Source of the DNA: Perognathus longimembris pacificus
Lineage: Eukaryota; Chordata; Mammalia; Rodentia; Heteromyidae
Length of the DNA: 64,000 bases
Assembly: GCF_023159225.1 (NCBI RefSeq)
Contig: NC_063177.1
Coordinates: forward strand, 16,330,673-16,394,672
Reading direction: 5' to 3'
Every line of letters starts with the position of its first letter. The first letter of the stretch is position 1. The position numbers and the translations under genes are program-made. Under the pieces are notes generated by a model. That model worked only from the letters and a program-made list of their open reading frames with translations, was not told the origin of the DNA and did no database searches. Positions 40,099 through 49,472 of the stretch are shown here, piece by piece.

Positions 40099-40329
40099 GG
40101 CTGGGTATATGGCTTAGCAGTAGAGTGCTTGCCTAGCATACATGAAGTCCTGGGTTTGATTCCTTAGCACCACATAAACAAAAAAAAGCCAAAAGTGGTG
40201 CTGTGGCTCAAGTGGTAGAGTGCTAGCCTTGAACAAAAAGAAGCCAGGGACAGTGCTCAGGCCCTGAGTTCAAGGCCCAGGATTGGCAACAAAAAAAAAA
40301 AAGAAGAAGAAAAGAAAAAGAAAAGAAAG
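40099..40329 (+). mobile_element. IDL-Geo SINE, old subfamily
   Basis: 'GGGTATATGGCTTAGCAGTAG' and 'CATAAACAAAAAAAAGCC', with a long A/G tail (AAGAAGAAG). The younger copy at 39874 landed at its 5' edge. Confidence 0.92.
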
Positions 40330-40455
40330 CAAAAGCAGCAATTGCTAGGGGTGGGACAGCAGAGGATCTAATGGGGTAGGGAGACCTTACACACTGTTGA
40401 TGAGAATATAAATTAGCATTGCCATTATGGAAATAGGAAAAAAAATAAAGGCAAA

Positions 40456-41110
40456 AGTTGGAGAAGTTTCTAGGTCCTCTAATGTTCAACGTCTGTCAGG
40501 GGAGGTGGTAGTGGATTTTGGTTGGAGCCTGCTGTAGTCCTTCTCTCTTCCCACCATAATGGTGGGTGCAGTATATGGATTGAGGGTTCAGGGTCATCAA
40601 GGTTGTATTATATTTTACCAGTGACAGGTTGCATTTGCATCATAGTTCCCTTTGCATCCAGGAGTTACTGTTGGCCCCTACAAGCTTTGCAGCCTATAGG
40701 CTGAGCAGATTCCCACTCACTTCAGAGGCCCCCTGGTTTGCTCACATAGCCCTGGCAAATATCCAATGTAAGGGTTGTCTACTAAGTACATCCCAGAGTA
40801 GGGGAAGCAAACAGCACTGCGTTTTGCTCTGAAGGAGGAAGACCAACAACAGGATACTCAGCACCTTCAGACTCTGCTGGCAATAAACCACCCCAAAGGA
40901 AGGAAGAAGCTGCAGAAATCTAGCCATCAGAGATACCTTCCAGGCAGGAAACCATACACAGAATGGAGGCAGCTCTTGAGATTGGATTATCTATCTGCCA
41001 GCCATGGGCTCCAAGCTATCAGTATCTGCAGTAGTCCATGGTGACAGTACTCCCTCCTCACCACAAGCTTTTTGCACAAGGGCCTCAGTGATTATAGAGT
41101 TGCTTTTCTG
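40456..41110. other. Unidentified unique segment, possibly a pseudogene
   Basis: About 650 bp of even-composition sequence between an L1 and old SINEs. Open stretches switch among all three plus-strand frames (for example 40522-40704 and 40629-40832), as in a frame-disrupted coding relic. I do not recognise the protein and see no poly-A tail or TSD. Confidence 0.25.
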
Positions 41111-41204
41111 TTTTTGTTTTTTAACATTCTGGATATGTCTTATATTGGATGTAATTCCTTTTTTTTTTTTTTTGCTTCTAATGGTATATTTTGTTTGCTT
41201 ATTT

Positions 41205-41595
41205 ATTTAAACTTGTTTATTTTTTTAAAGACATCTCACTATGTAGCCCAGAACTGGGCTTGAACGATTGCAGGTATGCACCTCCACTCTGGTTAGGTTA
41301 GGGGTGTCTTGCTGAACACAAATATTTAAATTTTTTTCCTTTTTTTTTTCTTAAGTTCTGAGTCAAACCCAGGTCCTTGAACATGCAAGTACTATACCAC
41401 TAAGCAACAAATGAAGTCAATTTTTTTTTACAGCTAGTACTGAATTTTTCTGTTTTGCTAATTGATTTAGATTTGTTCATATTGTTTGTCTGGCCATGTT
41501 GTTCAGGCTGTCCTCAAAGTCCTGGACTCAAGCAATCCTCTGTCTTCAGCTTACAGTTGCTGGGGCTACAGGTTCTTAACACCATGACTACCTCG
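41205..41595 (-). mobile_element. 7SL - ID - 7SL SINE cluster
   Basis: Reversed B1 (41205-41295, 'CATCTCACTATGTAGCCCAG'), reversed ID (about 41330-41412, 'GAGTCAAACCCAGGTCC') and reversed B1 (41478-41595, 'GGCCATGTTGTTCAGGCTGTCC'). Confidence 0.7.
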
Positions 41596-41599
41596 TTAG

Positions 41600-42284
41600 T
41601 GCTTTATAAGGATATGTTCACCTTTTCCAATGTCCAGGAAGATACTCTTCTATATTTTCTTCAAGATGTCTGTAATTTGCCTTTCATATTTAGATTTGAC
41701 ATTCATCCCACATCAGGTCTCACATATAGTGGGAGGTAAGGACAACACTACTTTTTTTTTTTTTTAAATCTGTGTAGATACTCAATTGTCCCAGTTCTGA
41801 CCAAGTGACTATATGTATTTGGGTCTGTTTCTAAAATTTGTCCCACTCTAAAAGTAGTCCTTAGCTGGGCACTGGTGGCTCAGAGGCCTATAGTCCTTGC
41901 TATTCAAGAGGCTAAACCCAGCCCAGCAGGAAAGTTGATGAGACTCTTATCTCCAATAAACCACCAGAAAACCAGAAGTGGCACTGTGGCTCAAGTAGTA
42001 GAGCACTAGCCATGAACAAAAATGCTCAGGGACAGTGCCCAGGCCTGGAGTTCAAGCCCTTTGACTGAACCAAAAAAAGTATATCCTTGTATCATTACAG
42101 TAAGTCATATTGAATATTAGTTTGAAAGTGTTATTGTTTTCACTTACATTTTTCCTGTCATTTTTCTAGAGAGACGTTTACTTAGATGTTCCTAAGAACA
42201 TCTTATTCACCTCCTATTCAACCTTAATGCTGTTTTATGTTTCAAGTGATTTTTAATCCTTATTAGGACAAGTCTATATTTTGT
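41600..42284 (-). mobile_element. Old L1 fragment, interrupted
   Basis: Reversed L1-like patches at 41600-41858 ('ACTCAATTGTCCCAGTTCTG', 'GTATTTGGGTCTGTTTCT') and less certainly 42081-42284, split by a SINE. Confidence 0.55.
41863..42080 (+). mobile_element. 7SL-Geo SINE
   Basis: 'GCTGGGCACTGGTGGCTCAG' head and a good Geo tail, with a short A-tail. Confidence 0.9.
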
Positions 42285-42625
42285 TTGTTTTGTTTTGTTT
42301 TTTGGCACTAAGTGGGGTTTTGACTCAGGGCCCACACTTACTAGGAAGGTACTCTACCACTTAAACCATGTCTCTAGCCAATTTTGCTATAGTTACTTTT
42401 CAGATTGTCTTCACAATTTTACCTAGGACTGGCTTCAAACCAAAGTCTTCCTATCTATGCCTCCTAGGACTTCCTTCTAGGATCACAGGTGTATACCACT
42501 ATACTTGCTGGTTGAGATGAGGTCTTACTGATTTTTCTACCCAAACTGGCCTCCAGCCACAATCATTTTTATCTCTGCCTTCTAAAAGCTGAGATTATAG
42601 CCTTGTACCACCATATCACACTGTG
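42285..42625 (-). mobile_element. ID and two 7SL/B1-type monomers
   Basis: TTTG tail with reversed ID (to about 42380), then reversed B1 units to about 42510 ('GGATCACAGGTGTATACCAC') and 42625 ('GCTGAGATTATAGCC'). Confidence 0.7.
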
Positions 42626-43261
42626 TTTGTTTTGAGAGTTTAGATAGCCCTTATGATGTTTAGATATATAGAGAGGGAAAAGAAGAATGATTGATTTATG
42701 CAGTTAAAAGTTAACTCTCCTACAGAAGTGCAAAGGAGAAACCAGGGCTAGATATAACTATAGCAAGCAGCTAAAACCTGTGTTGCCTGGAACAGGTAAA
42801 GTTTCTCAACTTACCGTTCTTACTCTAGAACATTTGCCTCTTTTAGAAGCCAGCCTTGGCTTTGCCTTCCTTCTAACCACATTAGCTGCAAGACAACAGC
42901 TGGAAAGTTTCTTCTGATACTCCACTTCCCATCAGTCCTTTGGGACTCCGTTGTCTCTTCTACCTTTATCACAGCCCATCTTGGCTCTTGTTTTACTTGT
43001 TCCAATGTAATGATATTATTAGAGGGTATTGCTGCTAATGTCTCATCTACATTCTTACTAAGCCTGCAAATGCCTGCATACACTTTGTCTTTTTCCTCAT
43101 TCCAGTCCAATCTGCAGCTTATCTTACAGAAAATTCCTCAGTTTTTGGTATGTGGTTGCCCTTTTCTTCAGTCATTAAAGCAGAAAACTGAAAGGGAAAT
43201 GAGATTGCTAGAAGCGTGCATTTAAAGCCACCCCAATGCTAATTTGCAAAATATAATTTCT
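42626..43261. other. No recognisable gene
   Basis: About 640 bp of unique-looking sequence. The minus-strand frame at 42820-43110 (96 codons) has no domain I recognise. A decayed pseudogene cannot be excluded. Confidence 0.35.
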
Positions 43262-43345
43262 AGGGCCTAGAAATGTAACACAATGGTATGTCCTTACCTA
43301 GCATGTTCAAGACCCTGGATTCCATACTGAGAACTAAAGGAAAAA
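43262..43345 (+). mobile_element. ID-type SINE, decayed
   Basis: 'GGGCCTAGAAATGTAACACAATGG...CCTGGATTCCATACTGAG', then an A-rich tail. Confidence 0.65.
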
Positions 43346-43465
43346 TTGTTTATTGGTTTCCTCTTTTATTCTTCCTGTCAGACGATCATTCCATATTTCC
43401 TCTGGAATGTCATGAGGATGGCAGTTAGCATAGAAGCCTACAAATGGGGCAGTCTCCAATATCTT

Positions 43466-43685
43466 CCCTACCCCCCATACTGGAGCTTGAACTCCTTTGT
43501 ACTTTTGTTTGACTTTTTCTACTCAAAGCTGGCACTCTACCACTTGAGCCCTTCCAGCATTTTTGCTGGTTAATTGAAGGTAAGAGTCTCATGGATTTTC
43601 TACTTGGTCTGGCTTCAAACCACAGTGTTTAGATCTCAGCCTCTTAAGTAGCTAAGATTACAGGCATGAGCCATCGGTAACTGGC
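43466..43685 (-). mobile_element. 7SL-Geo SINE
   Basis: Reversed shortened Geo arm ('GGCACTCTACCACTTGAGCCC') and 7SL head ('GATTACAGGCATGAGCCATCGG'). Confidence 0.85.
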
Positions 43686-43777
43686 TTCCAATATATCTTT
43701 AGTGGCTCCCAAAAGTTCTTTGGCTAAAGCTCAGTGCTGCATCTGTTTAACAATATTGACTCAAAAACGATATTTCA

Positions 43778-43890
43778 TACTAGGTATGGTGGTACACACC
43801 TATAATTCCAGTACTTTAGAGGCTGAAGCAGAAGGACTAGAAATTTGAAGCTAGCCCAGGCAACATAAGCCTTTCAAAAAACAAAAAAGT
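43778..43890 (+). mobile_element. 7SL/B1-type SINE monomer
   Basis: 'TAGGTATGGTGGTACACACC', 'AGCCCAGGCAACATAAGCC', A-tail. Confidence 0.8.
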
Positions 43891-43966
43891 GATATTTCCA
43901 CTTGTTTAATGTTTTTCTGTTGTTTTTGTTTTTCTGTTTCCTGGTAGCTTCTTAAGAGCTTTGATG

Positions 43967-44100
43967 AATAGGTAAAGGCAGAAGGTAAAGGATTTCTGCT
44001 CTGAATGGTCAGTTTCACTATAAACCCCAGACCAATAGGTAAAGGCAGAAGGTAAAGGGTTTCTGCTCTGAATGGTCAGTGTCACTATAAACCCCAGACC
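43967..44100. repeat. 67-bp tandem duplication
   Basis: Units 43967-44033 and 44034-44100 begin AATAGGTAAAGGCAGAAGG and differ at only two positions. Each unit also contains the internal repeat GGTAAAGG. Confidence 0.95.
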
Positions 44101-44145
44101 ATTCTAGTCACTGGTTGTTTTCGCTATGTCATCACCATTACCTAC

Positions 44146-44308
44146 CTTCCTTCCTTCTTTCCTTCTTTCCTTCTTTCCTTCCTTCCTTCCTTCCTTCCTT
44201 CCTTCCTTCCTTCCTTCCTTCCTTCCTTCCTTCCTCCCTCCCTCCCTCCCTCCTTCCCTCCCTCCCTCCCTCCCTCCCTCCCTCCCTCCTTTCCTTCCTT
44301 CCCTCCCA
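44146..44308. repeat. (TTCC)n-(CTCC)n polypyrimidine tract
   Basis: About 160 bp, same two-part architecture as 3334-3527, and again at the tail side of a minus-strand 7SL-Geo SINE. Confidence 0.95.
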
Positions 44309-44520
44309 GTCTTGAAGCTTGAACTCTGGGCCTGGGTGCTGTCCCTGAGTTTTTGTGTTCAAGGCTAACACCCTACCATTTGAACCACAGCTCTAGTTCC
44401 AGTTTTCTGGTGGTTGATTGGAGATGAGCGTCTCATGGACTTTCCTGCCTGGACTGGCTTTGAACCATGATCTTTAGATCTCAGCCTCCTGAGTAGCTAT
44501 GTGAGCCACCAGCACCTGGT
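44309..44520 (-). mobile_element. 7SL-Geo SINE
   Basis: Reversed Geo ('GAAGCTTGAACTCTGGGCC') and 7SL head with a deletion before 'GAGCCACCAGCACCTGG'. Confidence 0.88.
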
Positions 44521-44680
44521 ATATTTTTGGTTTTCAAATTGAATACTTTGAAGATCATTGTTCATTTTATTAAGGTGACGTATTTTAAATATACTTACAT
44601 TATTTTGAGTGTGTATGTACACACACACAGGTTTATAACTTCACAACAAGCAGTTCTACTCTCCTAGGAAACTCAGCTCA

Positions 44681-44893
44681 AGGCTGGGAAGGTGGCTTAA
44701 CAGTAGAGTGCTTGCCTAGCATGTATGAAGCCCTGGGTTCGATTCCTCAGTACCACATACACATAAAAAGCTGAAAGTGTCGCTGTGGTCAAGTGGTGGA
44801 GTGTTAGCCTTGAGCAAAAGAAGCTCAGAGACAGTGCCCAGGTCCTGAGTTCAAGCCCCAGGACTGGCAAAAAAAAACCAAAAAAAAAAAAAC
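44681..44893 (+). mobile_element. IDL-Geo SINE, old subfamily
   Basis: 'GGCTGGGAAGGTGGCTTAACAG' and 'CCTAGCATGTATGAAGCCC'. Interrupted A-tail. Confidence 0.92.
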
Positions 44894-45959
44894 CACAGGA
44901 CAGAACAATCCAATAATCAATGAAGATGCCCATTAAATTTTTCTGTGTTGTATATCAGTTTTAGAACCTGATTCTCCTGCTATCACAGCCTAGATATGAG
45001 TGAAGACAATGCCATCCATGCAGACTGAATCAGAATTGATTGTTTTGATACTCATGGTTTCAAAGTATCTGTTCATTTGTCTTCATTTGATAAGAATACC
45101 ACATGGCTCTTTCGGCAACTATATAAGAGAAACTGACCCTGGGGTGAGGGATATAACTTGGGGGGTGATTTGAGAATTTTGTGCTCTTGCAGAGCAAGAG
45201 CCCTTTCCCAAGAGAGCTTGTTGAAGGCCAAAGTAGACCTTGCTTCTTGTTGTTGTTGTTGCTGGCACTCTACATATGGTTTTTTGCGAATTAACTGGAG
45301 TCCTATATTCTTTTTAACTCTTGTGCAGGTCATAATTCTCAGGAATTGGTAAGTAGAGTACCTGTTAAGAAACTTGAGGTTCCTCATACTTAACTTGTTT
45401 TTTAATGCCTAAAAATATTTACCTTCAAGTTTTAGAATAAAAGCATACAATTTTTTCAATTTTTATATTGAAATGCAAGAGAAATCTATAATAGGAACTT
45501 TAGGAAAGCTCTAAGCTTCATTTGTAAAGATACCTCCTTTCTGCCAAGAATGAAGCCTGATCAAAGTTCATACCTACCAATGTGGAGTCGGAGAGGGTAA
45601 ATCACAGCTAAAGACCTTGGCACTTCTGTAAGAAATTTAAATAACAGGCAGACACAGAGATTTGTAAATATGTTCTTGGTGCCAGCTAAACCACAGAGAA
45701 GATACTGTATTTGTGGTCCAGGGAAGTTAAATATTTGTGGTTGAACTTAAAATTCAACATACAACTCTCATCTTTGGTGGAAGCTTTCCAGAAACTGCAT
45801 GGAGGGCAGGCAAGCTGCACAAACTCTCAAGAGCCTTTCCTCTCACAGGGCTGGGCTAGAAAAGCCAGGTCTTTTTCTTCTTCTTCATACTGTGTAGCTG
45901 AGAATGTGTGGACATTCTGTTGCCCATCCTAGAAGGCTATTCTCAAGCCCTCTGTTTTA
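44894..45959. other. Repeat-poor stretch
   Basis: About 1.07 kb of unique-looking sequence. A (TTG)n run lies near 45249-45262. The frames at 45073-45387 and 45711-45932 have no recognisable domain. Confidence 0.45.
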
Positions 45960-46235
45960 TGACTCCATCCTTCAAGTCTGAACAAATGTTGCCTCACCTA
46001 AGATCCTTTCTCTAGCCATCTTATATAAGGTAGCAGTACTCTCTCCTCCTTTATTTCTGTCCCTGTTACTGTGCTTTACTTTTTTTCACAGTACTTACTT
46101 GGTTCTCAGTCTCTAGAATGGTAAGCTCCATGAGTGCAAAAACATCATTTTATTTACTGCTGTATTCCCTGAATAGGAGCTGCCACACCACAGCAGGTCC
46201 TTAATAAACATTTATTGATTGCATTCAGCAGAATA
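45960..46235 (+). mobile_element. L2 3'-end fragment
   Basis: 'TAGAATGGTAAGCTCCATGAG', 'TTTACTGCTGTATTCCC' and 'CCTTAATAAACATTTATTGATTG' are the standard L2 3' end. It is ancient. Confidence 0.8.
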
Positions 46236-46461
46236 CCTTAAAATGTTCCCGAAATTATCATCTAGAAAGGGACAAATTATTCTGTTCCACTTATACAATA
46301 GAACTCCAGACTGAAATCACCTCAAAGATCCTATTTTCTGTTCTGTGACAACTATAGGTTTGGTTGATATAGGTATTCAAGGTGGTACTTGTCTTCAAAT
46401 ACACAAGGCAATTCTTGCCATAACACTTGACCTAACACATCAAGACTGAGCAAAGTTTACC

Positions 46462-46694
46462 AGGCCACCAGTGGCTCACACCTGTAATCCCAGCTACTTG
46501 AGAGATTGAGATCTGCAGGATTATAGTTCAAAGCTAGCCCAAGCTGCAAAATCCACTAACTTCCATCTCCAATTAACCAGCAAAATGCCAGACTAAAAGA
46601 ATGGCTCAAATGATAGAGTCCCATCTGTGAGCAAGCAAGCCCAGTAAGAGCATGAAGCCCCAAGCTCAAGCCCAGTACCAGCACAAAAGAAAAA
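46462..46694 (+). mobile_element. 7SL-Geo SINE, archaic tail
   Basis: 'AGTGGCTCACACCTGTAATCCC' head. The tail has 'GAATGGCTCAAATGATAGAGTC' and 'AGAGCATGAAGCCCCAAGC', closer to a tRNA/ID layout than younger Geo tails. Confidence 0.85.
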
Positions 46695-46992
46695 ACTGTG
46701 GCCTTTTGTCATTTGAGACTCCACCTGGCTGTGGAGTCATGTTGTTGGTGACCACTCCCACTCTTCTTGCGAACATGACTGATGACTTGAGCATGTCTTT
46801 AGGGGCCTTCTCCTACCTGCCTTTCTCTGCTGCCCTCTCTGAGTCCTCCTATTAGTCCTCTCAATACAGAGAAGAGTAAACACATTCATTTTTCTGACTA
46901 AATCTATTCTAGGACTTCATTATCATTGACTTTTACCATTTGGTATGAAATGTGCTAAAGAATTGATAGTCTAGAAACTAGAAGCGGAAAGA
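46695..46992. other. No recognisable feature
   Basis: Unique-looking sequence of about 300 bp, with nothing identified. Confidence 0.4.
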
Positions 46993-47203
46993 TTTTTGTT
47001 GTTGTTTTTACTGATCCTGGTCCTGGGCATTGTCCCTGAGCCTCTTGGTGCTCAAGGCTAGCGTTCTACCATTTGAGTCACAGTGCCAGTTCTGACTTTT
47101 TCTGAGTAGTTTATTGGAGCTAAGCTTTGCATGAACTTTTCTGCTGGGCCTGGCTTTGAACTGTGTAGCTAGGATTATAGGCATGAGCCTCCAAAGCCCA
47201 GCT
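46993..47203 (-). mobile_element. 7SL-Geo SINE
   Basis: Reversed Geo ('GGTGCTCAAGGCTAGCGTTC') and a shortened head ('GTAGCTAGGATTATAGGCATGAGCC'). Confidence 0.87.
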
Positions 47204-47381
47204 AAAAGATTATTTTCAGCTTTCTGTATCATATGTTTTTATTATGTGACATGTTTTTCAACTGTACGTTACGCATGATTTTGGCCTAGCACTTAAAGCT
47301 AGGACACCACCATATCATGACACGCCCAGAGAAGATGTTCTCATTAACTTCCTTATTGCTTTATCACTTTAAGAGTAGCTT

Positions 47382-47583
47382 GGGGCTGGGGATATGGCCT
47401 AGTGGCAAGAGTGCCTGCCTCATATACATGAGGCCCTGGGTTCAATTCCCCAGCACCACATATACAGAAAATGGCCAGAAGTGGCACTGTGGCCCAAGTG
47501 GCAGAGTGCTAGCCTTGAGCAAAAAGAAGCCAGGGACAATGCTCAGGCCGAGTCCAAGCCCCAGGACTGGCCAAAAAAAAAAA
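47382..47583 (+). mobile_element. IDL-Geo SINE
   Basis: TSD AAGAGTAGCTT at 47371-47381 and 47584-47594. A small deletion in Geo ('GCTCAGGCCGAGTCC'). Confidence 0.94.
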
Positions 47584-47598
47584 AAGAGTAGCTTTAGG

Positions 47599-47820
47599 GG
47601 GCTGGGGATATAGCCTAGTGGCAAGAGCGCTTGCCTCGTATACATGAAGCCCTGGGTTCGACTCCCCAGCACCACATATACAGAAAATGGCCAGAAGTGG
47701 CACTGTAACTCAAGTGGCAGAGTGCTAGCCTTGAGCAAAAAGAAGCCAGGGGCAGTGCTCAGGCCCTGGGTCCAAGCCCTAGGACTCCAAGCCCTAGGAC
47801 TGGCAAGAAAAAAAAAAAAA
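47599..47820 (+). mobile_element. IDL-Geo SINE with 15-bp internal duplication
   Basis: Inserted next to the previous copy ('AGTAGCTTTAGG' before, AGTAACTTTAGG after). The 3' end carries TCCAAGCCCTAGGAC twice in tandem (47771-47785, 47786-47800). Confidence 0.94.
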
Positions 47821-47825
47821 AAGTA

Positions 47826-47920
47826 ACTTTAGGCTAGTCATGATAATGCACATCTGTAATCCCAGGAGATTTGTGAGTTCATGGCCAGCTTTGGCTAATA
47901 GTGAGATGCTGACTCAAGTG
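47826..47920 (+). mobile_element. 7SL/B1-type SINE, decayed
   Basis: 'GCTAGTCATGATAATGCACATC' and 'AATAGTGAGATGCTGACTC'. Confidence 0.7.
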
Positions 47921-48227
47921 AGAAGTGTCTTTAACTTAAGAATTTAGCCACAAGATTCAATGATGGATTTTAATTGTTATTGATTTTGGTTTAAAGTTGT
48001 GTGTATAGGTTTCCCTAATACAGGCTGACACCATATTTTATCCTCGTTCAGTCTTATTAGTGTGTAACACTAAAACTATATTTGCAAACAGTTTATAACT
48101 GTTTGTATGTCCTTTTAGGTGTGTGCTCCAAAAGTAGACTAGGCAGCTTTCTTGGTCTCTCTTTCAAATCCTGTGAGGATGTAAAACATAGGCTTGATAA
48201 TCAGATGTGATCCATCAATTAATTCTT

Positions 48228-48580
48228 TTCTTTTTTTTTTCTTCCTGATGTTTGTTGTTCCTGGTACTCAGGGTCTAGGAGCTGTCCCTGAGCTTTTACA
48301 CTCAAAGTTAGCACTCTACCACTTCAGGCTTTTTGGTGGTTAATTGGAAATAAGAGTCTCATGGTAACAAACAGTACAAGAAATGTACCCAAGGCCTAAC
48401 ATATGAAACTGTAATCTCTCTGTACATCACTTTGACAACAAATAAGAAAAAAATTTAATTTAAAATAAAAAAAAAAGAGTCTCATGGACTTTCCTGCCCA
48501 GGCTGTCTTCAGATTGTGATCCTCATATCTCAGCCTCCTGAGTAGCTAGGATTATAAGTGTGAGTCACTGGTACCTGGCT
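48228..48580 (-). mobile_element. 7SL-Geo SINE, split by an L1 tail
   Basis: Reversed Geo (48228-48330), linker, then 7SL head ending 'GTGAGTCACTGGTACCTGG'. The L1 3' end at 48365-48474 separates the two parts. Confidence 0.9.
48365..48474 (+). mobile_element. 110-bp L1 3'-end insertion
   Basis: L1 terminus 'AACTGTAATCTCTCTGTACATC' plus A-rich tail, flanked by a perfect 13-bp TSD AAGAGTCTCATGG (48352-48364 and 48475-48487) inside a SINE. Confidence 0.93.
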
Positions 48581-48740
48581 TGAGGTCCATCAGTTCTAAT
48601 ATTGTTTGCCAGCATGGTCCATTCTAGATACAAGTCATAATGTAAATTATGTTCCATGTGCCAGTTATAAGAACACTCCAGATAACTTATTTATTTAGTC
48701 TTTCTGGACTTGAGTTTACTTTATAAAGTGAGGCTAATAG

Positions 48741-48862
48741 GCTGGGCATGGAGATATGATGCTGTAATCTTAGCACTCAGGAGGCTTAAGGAAGGAAGAT
48801 AATGAGTTCAAAACCAGGTTGGGCTATATAAGGAAGCTGTGTCTCAAAAAAAAAAAAAAAAA
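48741..48862 (+). mobile_element. 7SL/B1-type SINE monomer
   Basis: 'GGCTGGGCATGGAGATATG', 'TTGGGCTATATAAGGAAGC' and a tail of about 17 A. Confidence 0.82.
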
Positions 48863-48904
48863 GGTGACAGTAGCCAGTTCATAAAATTTCATTAAGGATT
48901 AAAT

Positions 48905-49037
48905 AAGCCTGTAACCCTAGCTACTTAGGAAGCTAAGATCTGAGGATTGTGACTCCTGAGACTCTTTACCCACCAAAAGTCCAGAAGTGGAGGTATGGCT
49001 CACATAGTAGAGCACCAGTTCAAGCTTTAATACAAGT
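48905..49037 (+). mobile_element. 7SL-Geo SINE, internally deleted
   Basis: 'GCCTGTAACCCTAGCTACTTAGG' head and 'GGTATGGCTCACATAGTAGAGC' tail, with a large central deletion. Confidence 0.78.
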
Positions 49038-49239
49038 ATGTGTGAATATATGTGCATGCACACACACACCATTTCATTAAGAATTAATAAATTAAATTAA
49101 ATAAGTCAAAATGTCAAGATTTTAAATATGTCTCATTCTCTTAAATCTTCCCAGGTCATCCTGCAGTTTTTGGCTTCTATTTTCTGCTAATTCTCACAAA
49201 TACTTCATTATTTTCATTGTCTACATTTATTTGTCTATT

Positions 49240-49345
49240 TACTTCGGTGCTGGTACTGGGACTTGAACTAGGGGCCTGGATGCTATCTCTTAGCTTTTTT
49301 TTCTCAAGGCTGATGTTCTACCACTTGTGCCACACCCCCATTTTC
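49240..49345 (-). mobile_element. Geo-tail fragment
   Basis: Reversed Geo 'GTACTGGGACTTGAACTAGGG' and 'CCACTTGTGCCACACCCCC'. No head. Confidence 0.75.
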
Positions 49346-49408
49346 CTGTTTACCCTTCCAGGTATTACCAGTGTCATACAGTTTGGGATGTCAAAAACCT
49401 GTTAGATT

Positions 49409-49456
49409 ACTTGACTTATGTAACTGTAAACCCTTTATAAAACAAAAAATAAAATA
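49409..49456 (+). mobile_element. 48-bp L1 3'-end insertion
   Basis: 'ACTTATGTAACTGTAAACCC' followed by an A-rich tail matches other L1 3' termini here. Perfect 16-bp TSD AAAAACCTGTTAGATT at 49393-49408 and 49457-49472. Confidence 0.9.
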
Positions 49457-49472
49457 AAAAACCTGTTAGATT

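Larger units (their letters stand above)
38612..40455 (+). mobile_element. Old L1 ORF2 region, interrupted by SINEs
   Basis: Collinear plus-strand ORF2 wording at 38612-39105 ('TGAGCAAAAGTACATTGCTG', 'TTCTTGACAAAGGTGCCA', 'ACTAGATCCCTATCTCTC'), 39590-39741 ('AAATTAAAGAGCTTCTGCAT') and about 40340-40455 ('ACACTGTTGATGAGAATATAAA'). All frames are broken. Confidence 0.83.
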
